Positions 1 to 7,455 are shown, numbered from the stretch's first letter. The stretch: DNA of 37,511 nucleotides from Nocardiopsis chromatogenes YIM 90109 (GCF_000341185.1 NZ_ANBH01000346.1:1-37511); one strand, 5' to 3'. Made by a program: numbers and translations. The notes: generated by a model from the letters alone, not told the origin.

Positions 1-86
1 ACCCTGCCGGAGTGGTTGGCGACCACGTCCTCCCAGCTCGGGGGTTCCCACTGCTCGAAGTCCACGGCAGCGTCGGGGTCGGCCAC
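1..86 (-). CDS. sigE: ECF RNA polymerase sigma factor SigE (N-terminal fragment, cut by window edge)
   Basis: Reading leftwards from a GTG at 84-86, 28 codons are open to the window edge. They end in PPSWEDVVANHSGR, which matches the region just before sigma region 2 of actinobacterial SigE-type ECF factors. A good ribosome site (AAAGGAG, 92-98) lies five bases before the GTG. The divergent O-methyltransferase gene is the usual neighbour of sigE in mycobacteria and streptomycetes, which supports the call. SigE-type factors direct transcription in cell-envelope stress. Only the start is visible, so the sigma domains cannot be checked. A GGAAC box on this strand (161-157) followed 16 bases later by GGTC could be an ECF-type autoregulatory promoter, but the fit is weak. 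Confidence 0.7.
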   Translation of the reverse strand, partial: MADPDAAVDFEQWEPPSWEDVVANHSGR

Positions 87-347
87 CGCTACTCCTTTCA
101 CTCGTCCCGGGCACCGGTGGCGGCGCCGCGGGGAGGGACCGCGGGCCGGGTCGCCGGTTCCGGGGAGGGCTCACGTCGCCCACCGGGTTCGGGCCCGTCG
201 GTACCTTCCCCTGTTCCAACGCCGGGACGCGCCGAATAAGTTCCTCCGGCGCAACCCGGTTCGGCCCGTGGTTTCGTGCACGCGTTCGGGCCGGTCGACG
301 GGCTACGCTGGCCCTGACGAGACCGCCCGGAGGCTGAGGAGGCCGCC
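87..347. other. Intergenic region between divergent sigE and O-methyltransferase
   Basis: No gene is supported here. It must hold the promoters of both divergent genes. On the plus strand TACGCT (304-309) fits the actinobacterial -10 pattern TAnnnT and lies about 40 bases before the ribosome site of the methyltransferase. No convincing -35 box was found for it. Confidence 0.35.
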
Positions 348-380
348 ATCACCGGCACAGAAGAGACCCCCGCGCGGGGC

Positions 381-995
381 GTGCGGTCGGGCGCCGCCGC
401 GCAGGCGGCACTGGCGGCGGTGCGCACCGCGGCGCGCGGCGCTCCGGTGCGCCCGGTGGGCGAGGAGTCCGGATCGGCGCTGCGCTTCCTGGCCGCCGCC
501 ATCGGCGCGCGCGCCGTGGTCGAGATCGGCACCGGGTGCGGCGGCTCGGGCATCTGGCTGCTGCGCGGCATGGACCCCGAGGGCATCCTCACCACCGTGG
601 ACCTCGACCCGGTCTGCCAGGAGGCCGCGCGCGAGGCCTACCGCACCGCCGGGTTCTCGCCCAACCGGACCCGGCTGATCCGCGGGGCCGCGCTGGAGGT
701 GCTGCCCCGGCTCACCGACGGCGCCTACGACATGGTCTTCGCCGACGCGGCCAAGACCGAGTACCCCGACTACCTGCGGGCGGCGCTGCGCCTGCTGCGC
801 CCGGGCGGCGTGGTGCTGTTCCACGGGGCCGCCGACGCGGCCCCGGACGGCCCGCTGAGCGCCACCGACGCCGACGCGGCCGCCGTGCGCGAGACCGCCC
901 GCGCGGTCCGCGAGGACGAGACGCTGGTCCCGCTGATGCTCCCGGTGGGGGGCGGCCTGCTCGCGGCCATCCGCGGCGGGGACGAGCACGAGTGA
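381..995 (+). CDS. SAM-dependent O-methyltransferase (class I, catechol-O-methyltransferase-like)
   Basis: It transfers methyl from S-adenosylmethionine to an unknown hydroxyl acceptor. Counting from GTG 381 (204 aa), VEIGTGCGGSG at 47-57 is SAM motif I, VDLDP at 73-77 carries the acidic ribose-binding residue, VFADAAKTEYPDYL is the metal/SAM motif of the family, and LLRPGGVVLF is the motif III strand. The start is uncertain. GTG 381 has no ribosome site, whereas AGGAGG (337-342) stands five bases before an in-frame ATC at 348, which would add 11 residues (ITGTEETPARG). Homologues beside sigE are common in actinobacteria; their substrate is not established. The gene is probably monocistronic, with a short GC hairpin after the stop. 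Confidence 0.85.
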   Translation: MRSGAAAQAALAAVRTAARGAPVRPVGEESGSALRFLAAAIGARAVVEIGTGCGGSGIWLLRGMDPEGILTTVDLDPVCQEAAREAYRTAGFSPNRTRLIRGAALEVLPRLTDGAYDMVFADAAKTEYPDYLRAALRLLRPGGVVLFHGAADAAPDGPLSATDADAAAVRETARAVREDETLVPLMLPVGGGLLAAIRGGDEHE

Positions 996-1298
996 CGGGC
1001 TCGCCCGCCGGGGCGGGGTGACCGTCGGCGTGAGGCCGCGGACCGCCCGCCGACGGACGGGGCGCCGGTCTGAGCCCACAGACCGGGCGGGCCCGGCCCG
1101 AACCCGCAGCGGCCTCGTCGGCCCGCTGGAACGCCCAATGGCGTGGCCCTGAGACCAGGCCCGTAGAAGGCACCGGCGGCGCCATGCGGTCCGGCGAAGA
1201 GCCGGTCGGCACGCTGTCGACGGAGCCGCCGACCGACGAGGACGCCGCCGGGGCCGCGCCGGGCGCCGCGCGGTCGGGCCCGGTCCGGCAAACCCGCC
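996..1298. other. Gene-free gap between O-methyltransferase and pepA (convergent)
   Basis: About 300 bases without a supported gene. A short GC hairpin (CGCCC at 1002-1006, GGGCG at 1011-1015) follows the methyltransferase stop. Open frames here are antisense extensions of the neighbours and have no family resemblance. The stretch around 1157-1181 weakly resembles 10734-10758. Confidence 0.4.
1002..1015 (+). terminator. Short GC hairpin after the O-methyltransferase
   Basis: CGCCC-GCCG-GGGCG begins seven bases after the TGA. It has a five-pair stem and no T-run, so it is a weak terminator candidate. Confidence 0.25.
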
Positions 1299-2819
1299 CT
1301 ACCCCTCCAGCCAGCGCAGCAGGGTGCGGGTGGCGAAGCCGGTGCCGCCCTTGGTGAGCAGGCCCTGGTCGGACATGGACCGTCCGGGCCCGGCCACGTC
1401 CAGGTGGGCCCACGGCAGGCCGCCGGTGAACTCCCGCAGGAACAGGGCCGCCTCGGTGGCGCCGGGGTGGCCGTAGTCGCCGCTGGTGCCGATGTTGGCC
1501 AGGTCGGCCACGCGCGAGCGGACCGTGTCGGCGTACTCCTCGGTCAGCGGCAGGCGCCACAGCGGCTCGCCGGAGCGCTCCCCGGCCTCCAGCAGCGCCC
1601 GAGCCAGCGCGTCGTCGGTGGCGAACAGCGCGCCCATGCCGGTGCCCAGCGCCACCTTCGCCGCCCCGGTGAGGGTGGCCACGTCCACCAGGACGTCCGG
1701 CTCCAGCTCGGCCACCGCGTAGTCGAGGGCGTCGGCCATCACCAGCCGCCCCTCGGCGTCGGTGTTGAGCACCTCGACCGTGCGCCCGCCGTAGGTGGTG
1801 AGCACGTCGCCGGGGCGCTGCGCCGACCCGGAGACCGCGTTCTCGGCCACCGCCAGCAGGCCGGTCACCCGGGTGCGGCAGCCCAGCTCGCCCAGGGCCG
1901 ACATGGCGCCGACGACCACGGCGGCCCCGCTCATGTCGGTCTTCATGAGCTTCATGTTGTCGTTCGGCTTCAGCGACAGGCCGCCGGTGTCGAACGTGAT
2001 GCCCTTGCCGACCAGCACGACGTGCCGGTCCGCGCCCTCGGGGGCGTAGTCGATCCGCACCATGCGCGGCGGCCGGGACGAGCCCTGCCCCACGCCGAGG
2101 ATCGCCCCGAAGCCCTCGCGCTCCAGGTCGTCCTCGTCCCAGACCCGCGCCTTCAGTCCGGCGTCGGCCGCGGCCTCGGCGGCCCGCCCGGCCAGCCAGG
2201 CCGGATCCTTCTCGCCCGAGGGGGTGTTGACCAGGTCGCGGGCCAGCGCCGCCGCCCGTGCCAGGGCGGTCCCGCGCCGGACGGCCTCCACCGGCTTGCC
2301 GTCGCCGTCGCCGCAGGCCAGCGCGATCTCCCCGACGGGCTCGGGGCCCTTGGGCGCGCTGGCCAGGGTGAACCGGTAGGAGGCGAGCAGCGCGCCCTCG
2401 GCGAACGCCGCGGCGCCCTCCCCGGAGTCCCCGGCCAGGCCGGGCGCGCCCGCGGGGATCGCCGCCCTGCTCCGCCCCTTGGCCAGGCGGGCCAGGGCGG
2501 CCCCGGCGGTGCGCATGTCCGCGGGCGTGCCCTCCCCGATGCCCAGCAGGGCCACCCGCACCAGTCCGCCGCCCAGGTCGGCGGCGAACTGCGCCGTCTC
2601 CCCGGCCCGGCCGGACAGCTCGTAGTGGGCGACCAGCTCGGCGAGGGGCGCCGGCAGTCGCGCATCAAGGTCGTCCGGGAGGCCGCCGGGCGGTCCGCCG
2701 ACCGGCTCGGCGCCCTCGGCACCGGCCCGCACGGCCACCGCCACCAGGTCGGCGCCGGCCTCGGCGGCGGAGCCCACCACCGGGTGGATCTGGGTTGGGA
2801 AAGGCACGCTCGCTCGCAA
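1299..2819 (-). CDS. pepA: Leucyl aminopeptidase (M17 family, PepA)
   Basis: A cytosolic dinuclear-zinc aminopeptidase that removes N-terminal residues from peptides. The 506-aa frame has the normal M17 length. The N-terminal macro-like domain covers about 1-170 and the catalytic domain the rest. Metal ligands are visible as K272 and D277 in GKGITFDTGG, D295 in MKTDMSGAA, and D354/E356 in the signature NTDAEGRL. K284 (LSLKP) and R358 match the catalytic pair. The longest start is TTG 2819; an in-frame GTG at 2807 (MPFPTQIHPVV) is equally plausible, and neither has a clear ribosome site. It converges with the upstream methyltransferase and is probably transcribed alone. Confidence 0.95.
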   Translation of the reverse strand: MRASVPFPTQIHPVVGSAAEAGADLVAVAVRAGAEGAEPVGGPPGGLPDDLDARLPAPLAELVAHYELSGRAGETAQFAADLGGGLVRVALLGIGEGTPADMRTAGAALARLAKGRSRAAIPAGAPGLAGDSGEGAAAFAEGALLASYRFTLASAPKGPEPVGEIALACGDGDGKPVEAVRRGTALARAAALARDLVNTPSGEKDPAWLAGRAAEAAADAGLKARVWDEDDLEREGFGAILGVGQGSSRPPRMVRIDYAPEGADRHVVLVGKGITFDTGGLSLKPNDNMKLMKTDMSGAAVVVGAMSALGELGCRTRVTGLLAVAENAVSGSAQRPGDVLTTYGGRTVEVLNTDAEGRLVMADALDYAVAELEPDVLVDVATLTGAAKVALGTGMGALFATDDALARALLEAGERSGEPLWRLPLTEEYADTVRSRVADLANIGTSGDYGHPGATEAALFLREFTGGLPWAHLDVAGPGRSMSDQGLLTKGGTGFATRTLLRWLEG

Positions 2820-2860
2820 TCTAGGGGGACGTGTCGGATGCGGCGTCAGACGGCCGGCGC

Positions 2861-3028
2861 TCAGCCGACGGCGCCGTCCAGGGCGTCCTTGAGCTCCTTG
2901 GCCTCGTCCGGCGTGAGCTCGACGACGAGGCGTCCGCCGCCCTCGAGCGGGACCCGCATGATGATGCCGCGGCCCTCCTTGGTGACCTCCATCGGACCAT
3001 CGCTGGTCCTCGGCTTCATCGCCGCCAT
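2861..3028 (-). CDS. DUF3117 family mini-protein
   Basis: This 55-aa protein starts MAAMKPRTSDGPMEVTKEG and ends ELTPDEAKELKDALDGAVG. Its length and sequence are characteristic of the actinobacteria-specific DUF3117 family, which is nearly invariant between genera and has no established function. The start is ATG 3028, preceded by GAAAGGGG at suitable spacing. It is divergent from the enoyl-CoA hydratase gene, and a GATAAT box (3163-3158, minus strand) may be its -10 element. That would leave an mRNA leader of about 120 nt containing a GC hairpin (3069-3096). The long frame running upstream of this ATG has no coding support. Confidence 0.9.
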   Translation of the reverse strand: MAAMKPRTSDGPMEVTKEGRGIIMRVPLEGGGRLVVELTPDEAKELKDALDGAVG

Positions 3029-3068
3029 GCCGTATCCCCTTTCATAAGGAAACTCTCGCGGAGGGCCT

Positions 3069-3096
3069 CCTCCGGCACCGTGCGGTGCGCCGGAGG
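3069..3096 (-). promoter_or_regulatory. Stem-loop in the probable 5' leader of the DUF3117 gene
   Basis: CCTCCG plus GCACCG (3069-3080) pairs with CGGTGC (3083-3088) and, after a two-base bulge, CGGAGG (3091-3096). This gives 12 pairs with a two-base loop. It lies 41-68 nt before the ATG, upstream of the ribosome site, and could affect RNA stability or translation. Confidence 0.4.
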
Positions 3097-3301
3097 CGCA
3101 CCCGGTCCGATTCCGGGCCCCGTCCGCGCGACTCAGGGTTTCGATCCCCGTTCCGTCATTATCTCGGTTTTGCGACCGGAATGGGAACGATCGGACAGCC
3201 GCCGGGCCATCGGCTCCGAGGAATCCGAACAGTAAGGTTATAGCCGCAGCGCCGGAACGCGGGCGCCGGCACCGTTCACCCGAGCCGATCTGGAGTCCCA
3301 C

Positions 3302-4114
3302 GTGGCCGACAACGACGCCGACACGAGCGCACCCGAGAGCGTCTCCTACGACCTGAGCGACGGGGTCGCGACCATCACCCTGGAGCGCCCCGACGCGATG
3401 AACTCGCTCACCCGGGCCGCCAAGGACGAACTGCTGGCCGCGGTGGAGCGCGCCAAGTCCGACGCGGGCGCGCGTGCGGTGCTGCTCACCGGGTCGGGCC
3501 GGGCCTTCTGCGCCGGGCAGGACCTGCGCGAGCACGCCGAGAACCTGTCGGAGGGCCGGGGCCTGGACGGCACGGTGCGCACCCACTACAACCCGATCGT
3601 GACCGCGCTGGCGAGCATGCCCAAGCCGGTGGTGGCGGCGGTGAACGGGGTGGCGGCCGGGGCGGGCGCCGCCCTGGCGTTCGCCTGCGACCTGCGGGTG
3701 GCCTCCGAGAAGGCGAAGTTCTCGATGGCCTTCGCCGGGGTGGGCCTGGGCTCCGACTCGGGGGCCTCCTGGACGCTGCCGCGCCTGGTGGGGCACGCCC
3801 GCGCCGCCGAGATGCTGATGCTGGCCGAGCCGGTGGACGCGCAGCGGGCCCTGGAGATCGGCCTGGTCAACCGGGTGGTCCCGGCCGAGGAGCTGGCCGG
3901 TTCCGCCCGGGAGCTGGCCGAGCGGCTGGCCCAGGGCCCCACGGTGGCCTACGCGGCGATCAAGGCGGAGCTGGCCTTCGGCTCGGGCCTGGACCTGGCC
4001 AATGCGCTGGACATGGAGGCGAGCCTGCAGGAGCAGTGCGCGCAGACCCGCGACCACAAGAACGCCACACTGGCATTCCTGGAGAAGCGGACCCCGGAGT
4101 TCGAAGGGCAGTAG
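3302..4114 (+). CDS. Enoyl-CoA hydratase/isomerase family protein (PaaG-like)
   Basis: A 270-aa crotonase-fold enzyme acting on acyl-CoA thioesters. The two oxyanion-hole segments are visible: FCAGQDL (69-75) and VAAGAGAALA (117-126). GLGSDSGASWTLPRLVG carries an Asp near 152 where PaaG-type isomerases (phenylacetate pathway ring-epoxide isomerase) have their catalytic Asp, rather than the two Glu residues of classical hydratases. No other paa genes are nearby, so a role in phenylacetate breakdown is only a guess and general beta-oxidation is also possible. The GTG start has TGGAG a few bases upstream. TAAGGT (3233-3238) could be its -10 box. A strong hairpin cluster follows the stop. Confidence 0.88.
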   Translation: MADNDADTSAPESVSYDLSDGVATITLERPDAMNSLTRAAKDELLAAVERAKSDAGARAVLLTGSGRAFCAGQDLREHAENLSEGRGLDGTVRTHYNPIVTALASMPKPVVAAVNGVAAGAGAALAFACDLRVASEKAKFSMAFAGVGLGSDSGASWTLPRLVGHARAAEMLMLAEPVDAQRALEIGLVNRVVPAEELAGSARELAERLAQGPTVAYAAIKAELAFGSGLDLANALDMEASLQEQCAQTRDHKNATLAFLEKRTPEFEGQ

Positions 4115-4120
4115 CCCCTT

Positions 4121-4173
4121 CCCTCTCCGCGAATGCAATTGCACGCGGGGAGGGGCTCGGCCCCCTCCCCGCG
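4121..4173. terminator. Bidirectional terminator with competing hairpins
   Basis: It lies between convergent genes. CGCGGGGAGGGG (4144-4155) pairs perfectly with CCCCTCCCCGCG (4162-4173) across a six-base loop. The same middle arm can instead pair with CCCTCTCCGCG (4121-4131, one wobble) around a loop containing the palindrome TGCAATTGCA. Confidence 0.7.
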
Positions 4174-4182
4174 GCCCTCCTC

Positions 4183-4758
4183 CTAGGAGAGCGTCCCCGT
4201 GGAGATCATGGTCGTGCCGTCGTGGGAGGTCGCCTCCCACCGGGCGTCGAGGGTGTCGTCGGCGCCGCCCTCGGTCAGGGTCAGCGTCGAGGTGTCCACA
4301 CACCGGTCGTCCGAGTCGTAGGTCTCCACATAGTCGAAGACCAGGCGGGAGCCGTCCCGCTCCCGCAGCGTGAGGCTCCCGCGGCAGTCCAGGGTGAACC
4401 ACTCCGAGCTGCCGCGCTCGGCGCCCGTCTCCAGCCGCACCCGGGCGTCCCAGTCGGTGACGTGCTCCCCGGCCTCGTCCTCCTGGATCATCTTGCCCTC
4501 CCAGGTGCCCGCGAAGGTGTCGGGCACGCTGGTGCCCGGCCCGGGGTCCTGCTCGGCGCCCGAACCGAGCACGAGGGCCGCGGCGGTGCCTCCGGCGACG
4601 ACGACGGCCGCGCCCGCGACGGCGGCGGCGACCATCCAGCCCTTGCGGCGCCGGGCCGTATGGCGGGTGGAGCGCGGCGGCGGATACAGCGACATCCTCC
4701 GCACCGGCGAGGGGGCGTTCCCCTCCTCTTCGGCCGGGCGGGTCGATGAGCCGCTCAC
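4183..4758 (-). CDS. Membrane-anchored protein with extracytoplasmic beta (calycin-like) domain, function unknown
   Basis: From GTG 4758 this is 191 aa. A basic cytoplasmic N-terminus (STRHTARRRKG) is followed by one hydrophobic segment (MVAAAVAGAAVVVAGGTAAALV) and then an acidic exported domain starting FAGTWEGKM. The GTWEG opening, the alternating strands and a Cys pair (TLDCRG, DDRCVD) suggest a small beta-barrel of the lipocalin/calycin kind. No enzymatic motif was seen. In other actinomycetes similar domains occur as the outer part of serine/threonine kinases; that link is inference. Starts at 4824 (GTG) and 4695 (ATG) are possible, but GTG 4758 overlaps the stop of a short upstream frame with a strong ribosome site as GTGA, which favours it. 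Confidence 0.7.
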   Translation of the reverse strand: MSGSSTRPAEEEGNAPSPVRRMSLYPPPRSTRHTARRRKGWMVAAAVAGAAVVVAGGTAAALVLGSGAEQDPGPGTSVPDTFAGTWEGKMIQEDEAGEHVTDWDARVRLETGAERGSSEWFTLDCRGSLTLRERDGSRLVFDYVETYDSDDRCVDTSTLTLTEGGADDTLDARWEATSHDGTTMISTGTLS

Positions 4759-4811
4759 CGCGCGCCCCAGGGGCGCGCGGCGGGGTCCGGCCTTGCCTGC
4801 ATCGCTCTCAT
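4755..4811 (-). CDS. Possible 18-aa leader peptide translationally coupled to the downstream gene
   Basis: ATG 4811 is preceded by a near-ideal ribosome site (GGGAGGA, 4822-4816) four bases away and reads MRAMQARPDPAARPWGAR before TGA. The stop overlaps the GTG of the membrane protein gene (GTGA), an arrangement typical of translational coupling. No homology was recognised and the peptide is arginine-rich. It may serve only to load ribosomes for the next gene, or the ribosome site may simply belong to a longer form of that gene. Confidence 0.35.
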   Translation of the reverse strand: MRAMQARPDPAARPWGAR

Positions 4812-4906
4812 CTCTTCCTCCCACGCGAACCGGGGTGGGCCCGGATCGCCCGTCCAGCGATCGAGGATAGGCGACCCCGCGAGCGCCCGCTCCGCGCCCC
4901 GCGGGC

Positions 4907-5506
4907 TCAGGCGCCGCGCCCCAGGAAGCACCCGGCCACGTGGTCGTCGACCACCCCGGTGGCCTGCATCGCGGCGTAGGCGGTGGTGGGGCCGACGAAC
5001 CGGAACCCGGCCGCCTTGAGGCGCTTGGCCAGCGCCGTGCTCTCCGCAGTGGAGGCGGGCACGTCGGCGTCCGCGGCGGGGGCGGGGCGCCCCGCCTGCG
5101 GGGCGTGCTCCCAGACGGCCGCGGCGAGCCCGCCCGGCAGCTCCAGGGCGGCCCGCGCGTTGCCGATGACCGCCTCGATCTTGGCGCGGCTGCGGATGAT
5201 GCGGGCGTCGGACAGCATCCGCTCCACGTCGTCCCCGCCGAAGGCCGCCACCTCCTCGATGGCGAACCCGGCGAAGTGCTCGCGCAGGGCCGCGCGCTTG
5301 CGCAGCACGGTCAGCCAGGACAGCCCGGCCTGGAACGCCTCCAGGCTGATGCGCTCGAACATGCCGCGGTCGGTGCGGACCGGGCGCCCCCACTCGGTGT
5401 CGTGGTACTCGGCCAGGTCGGGGGTGCCCAGCGCCCAGGCGCAGCGGGGGCGTCCGTCGGGGCCCGCCGGCGCCGAAGCGTTCGGGGCGGTGTCGTTCGC
5501 GGTCAT
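4907..5506 (-). CDS. tag: DNA-3-methyladenine glycosylase I (TAG)
   Basis: A base-excision repair enzyme that removes 3-methyladenine from alkylated DNA. The 199-aa length is normal. It has the family opening RCAWA, the signature YHDTEWGRPV and LEAFQAGLSWLTVLRKR. The zinc-site residues of TAG proteins appear as C22, H35, H189 and C193, and E38 occupies the base-binding glutamate position. The ATG start has GGGAGGA at normal spacing. An alanine-rich insertion around 135-150 is unusual but lies in a variable loop. It is followed on the same strand, after about 95 bases, by the small leader frame and the membrane protein, and lies downstream of the DivIVA-domain gene. Confidence 0.95.
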   Translation of the reverse strand: MTANDTAPNASAPAGPDGRPRCAWALGTPDLAEYHDTEWGRPVRTDRGMFERISLEAFQAGLSWLTVLRKRAALREHFAGFAIEEVAAFGGDDVERMLSDARIIRSRAKIEAVIGNARAALELPGGLAAAVWEHAPQAGRPAPAADADVPASTAESTALAKRLKAAGFRFVGPTTAYAAMQATGVVDDHVAGCFLGRGA

Positions 5507-5554
5507 GGGGTCCTCCCGGCGGGGGTCGCTGTCGGGGTGCCGGGAGGGGCGGGT

Positions 5555-6091
5555 TCAGCCGTGGGCGGCGCGGCCGGCGGGTGCGTCCTCACGCGGGGCC
5601 GCCATCTCCTCCGGGGCGGCGTCCCGCCCGGGGGCGGGGGCCGCGGAGGGGTCGGGGGCCTGGGGCGCGCCCGCGCCCCCGCCGTGGGAGGCGGACGCCC
5701 GGGGCTCGGAGGGCCCGGCCTCCGGGGGCCGGATCGCGGCGGGCCCACCCGCCGGGGGGCGCGGGTAGAGCACCCGCGGACCGGCCGGGGCACCGCCCTG
5801 GGCCAGGCGCCGCTCCAGGTCGGCGATGCGCTCGTCCCGTTCGGCCAGCGCCGCCGAGAGCCTGCGCAGCACCTCGTCGACACCGCGGACATGGTAGCCC
5901 CAGAACGCCAGCGGCAGGGCGACCCGGCCCACGTCGGCCGGGGTCAGCGGACGGGTCTCGGGCAGGTCCAGGGGTGGGTGGTCGGCCTCGAAGCGCGCCA
6001 GTTGGCCGCCCTTCCCCATGACCGCGTAGGCGACGCCGGCGAGAACGGCGACCGCCGACAGCGAGATGAGGATGAGGATCGTTGGGTTCAC
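5555..6091 (-). CDS. DivIVA-domain membrane protein
   Basis: From GTG 6091 (178 aa) there is one N-terminal membrane segment (ILILISLSAVAVLAGVAYAV). A DivIVA-like motif follows: LTPADVGRVALPLAFWGYHVRGVDEVLRRL, shown here by its key parts (PADV, FWGYHVRGVDEVL). After it comes a short coiled coil (ALAERDERIADLERRLAQ) and a long disordered Ala/Pro/Gly-rich tail. In actinobacteria such short DivIVA-domain proteins are commonly encoded next to tag and folP and are thought to act at the envelope or division site; their exact role is unproven. It is divergent from the FolP-tail-like gene, with 63 bases between starts, so the two probably share a promoter region. Confidence 0.8.
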   Translation of the reverse strand: MNPTILILISLSAVAVLAGVAYAVMGKGGQLARFEADHPPLDLPETRPLTPADVGRVALPLAFWGYHVRGVDEVLRRLSAALAERDERIADLERRLAQGGAPAGPRVLYPRPPAGGPAAIRPPEAGPSEPRASASHGGGAGAPQAPDPSAAPAPGRDAAPEEMAAPREDAPAGRAAHG

Positions 6092-6154
6092 GGTTCCGAT
6101 CGTGCCACATCGGCGCGGACCGCGGACGGGCCCCGGCGTGGCAGACTCGGCGGT

Positions 6155-6481
6155 ATGGGGATGAGCGGCGGGGACGGGGACGCGCACGGGCCGACGCAGG
6201 TGCTGGGGCCCGGGGCGGCGGCGCCCGAGGGCGCCGCGGACGCCGGGCACCGCCCGCCGCCCGGTCGGGTGCGCGCCCTGGCCGCCGACGGCGCCCCGGT
6301 GCTGGTGCGGTGCGAGGCCGACGACCCGGCCGAGAGCGCGGCCCTGGTCGCCCTCTACGCGTGGCTGGGGGCGCGGCTGTTCACCACCGCGCACCCCCGC
6401 GCCGCCCGCCAGGCCCTCGACATGGCCCTGGCGGTGCGCGGCGACCGCGCCCCGGCGGCGGTCCGCCGGGGCCTGGCTTAA
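6155..6481 (+). CDS. Short protein resembling the C-terminal part of dihydropteroate synthase (FolP2-like)
   Basis: A 108-aa frame from ATG 6155, with ATG 6161 as an alternative. The N-terminal 45 residues are Gly/Ala/Pro-rich and probably disordered. The last 65 include LVALYAWLGARLFTTAHP and ARQALDMALAVRGDR and end RRGLA, which resembles the final helix and tail of actinobacterial FolP-type proteins. The TIM barrel and the pterin-binding motifs are absent, so it cannot be a synthase. In related genomes a folP gene lies beside tag and the DivIVA gene, so this may be the remnant or a recruited tail of that gene. CAGACT (6142-6147) seven bases before the ATG could drive a leaderless mRNA. Confidence 0.55.
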   Translation: MGMSGGDGDAHGPTQVLGPGAAAPEGAADAGHRPPPGRVRALAADGAPVLVRCEADDPAESAALVALYAWLGARLFTTAHPRAARQALDMALAVRGDRAPAAVRRGLA

Positions 6482-6622
6482 GGCGTGTCTCTCGGGTCAT
6501 TTTCGGCTCGCGACCACCAGGACGGCCCCCGCTGCGCCACCCTGGCGGGAGGCGCAGTAGGGGCGACGGCCGCGCGCCGATCGAAAAGCCTCGCCGATCG
6601 AAAGGCCTCCGAGAAACACGCC
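6482..6622. repeat. 141-bp element bounded by 14-bp inverted repeats (MITE-like)
   Basis: The left end GGCGTGTCTCTCGG (6482-6495) is matched by CCGAGAAACACGCC (6609-6622), 13 of 14 positions in inverse orientation. Inside are a perfect hairpin, CTGCGCC (6532-6538) with GGCGCAG (6551-6557), and two head-to-tail 17-bp repeats GCCGATCGAAA(A/G)GCCTC (6576-6592, 6593-6609). It starts directly after the TAA of the FolP-tail-like gene and ends 11 bases before the stop of the LOG gene. It has no open frame of its own. No clear target-site duplication was seen. Confidence 0.5.
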
Positions 6623-6633
6623 CCAGCCCCTCG

Positions 6634-7455
6634 CTACCGCTCGTCGCGGAGCGCCTCCGCCTCCCCGGCGACGGCGCGCACCTCGGTATCCCGGCGCGCC
6701 TCGCTCTCGCGGCGGGCCGCCATGTCCGCGTGCGCCTTGGCGATGATGTCGACGACCTCGCCCGGGTCGTCGGTCAGGTACATCAGGTCCGGGTCGTCCG
6801 GGGAGATGACCTCCTCGGCGCGGAGCCGGTCGCGGATCCAGTCCACCAGGCCGCCCCAGAAGTCGGTGCCCACCAGCACCACCGGGAAGCGGGTGACCTT
6901 CCCGGTCTGCACCAGGGTGATCGACTCGAACAGCTCGTCCAGGGTGCCGAAGCCCCCGGGCAGCACCACGAACGCCTGCGAGTACTTCACGAACATCGTC
7001 TTGCGGACGAAGAAGTACCGGAAGGTGACGCCCATGTCGACGTAGTCGTTGAGGGACTGCTCGAACGGAAGCTCGATGCCCAGGCCGATGGAGGGGCCCC
7101 CGGCCTCCTGCGCGCCCTTGTTGGCGGCCTCCATCAAGCCCGGCCCGCCGCCCGTGATGACCGTGTACCCGGCGCGCGCCAGGTCGCCGCCGATGGTCTC
7201 GCCCAGCCGGTAGTGGTCCGACCCCGGCCGGATGCGGGCGGACCCGAACACGCTCACCGCGGGGCCGACCTCGGAGAGCAGCCCGAAGCCCTCGACGAAC
7301 TCCGACTGGATCCGCAGCACCCGCCACGGATCGGTGTGCACCCAGTCGACCGGACCCCTGCGGTCCAGGAGCCGCTGGTCGGTGGTGGTGTCCGGGATGG
7401 CGCGGCCGCGGTAGGTCAATGGGCCCGCCCGGCGGATCTTGTCAGCATCGGTCAT
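6634..7455 (-). CDS. LOG-family Rossmann-fold protein (TIGR00730; putative nucleotide 5'-monophosphate phosphoribohydrolase)
   Basis: The 273-aa protein has both hallmark motifs of the LOG/lysine decarboxylase-like family: GGGPGLMEAANKG (102-114) and PGGFGTLDE (166-174), with the conserved Arg in YFFVRK. Family members with these motifs release ribose 5-phosphate from nucleoside monophosphates, in plants activating cytokinins; the older label lysine decarboxylase is wrong. The bacterial substrate is unclear. The N-terminal 45 residues with TYRGRAIPDTTTDQRLL are typical of the actinobacterial branch. It lies just downstream of dapE on the same strand with a 67-base gap, a conserved linkage in actinomycetes. 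Confidence 0.9.
   Translation of the reverse strand: MTDADKIRRAGPLTYRGRAIPDTTTDQRLLDRRGPVDWVHTDPWRVLRIQSEFVEGFGLLSEVGPAVSVFGSARIRPGSDHYRLGETIGGDLARAGYTVITGGGPGLMEAANKGAQEAGGPSIGLGIELPFEQSLNDYVDMGVTFRYFFVRKTMFVKYSQAFVVLPGGFGTLDELFESITLVQTGKVTRFPVVLVGTDFWGGLVDWIRDRLRAEEVISPDDPDLMYLTDDPGEVVDIIAKAHADMAARRESEARRDTEVRAVAGEAEALRDER

Noticed and set aside
1157-1181. Similarity to 10734-10758 (GCCCGTAG.AGGC.CCGG.GGCG) as a dispersed repeat
   Set aside because: Only about 25 GC-rich bases match imperfectly, both in gene-free gaps, with no further copies noticed.
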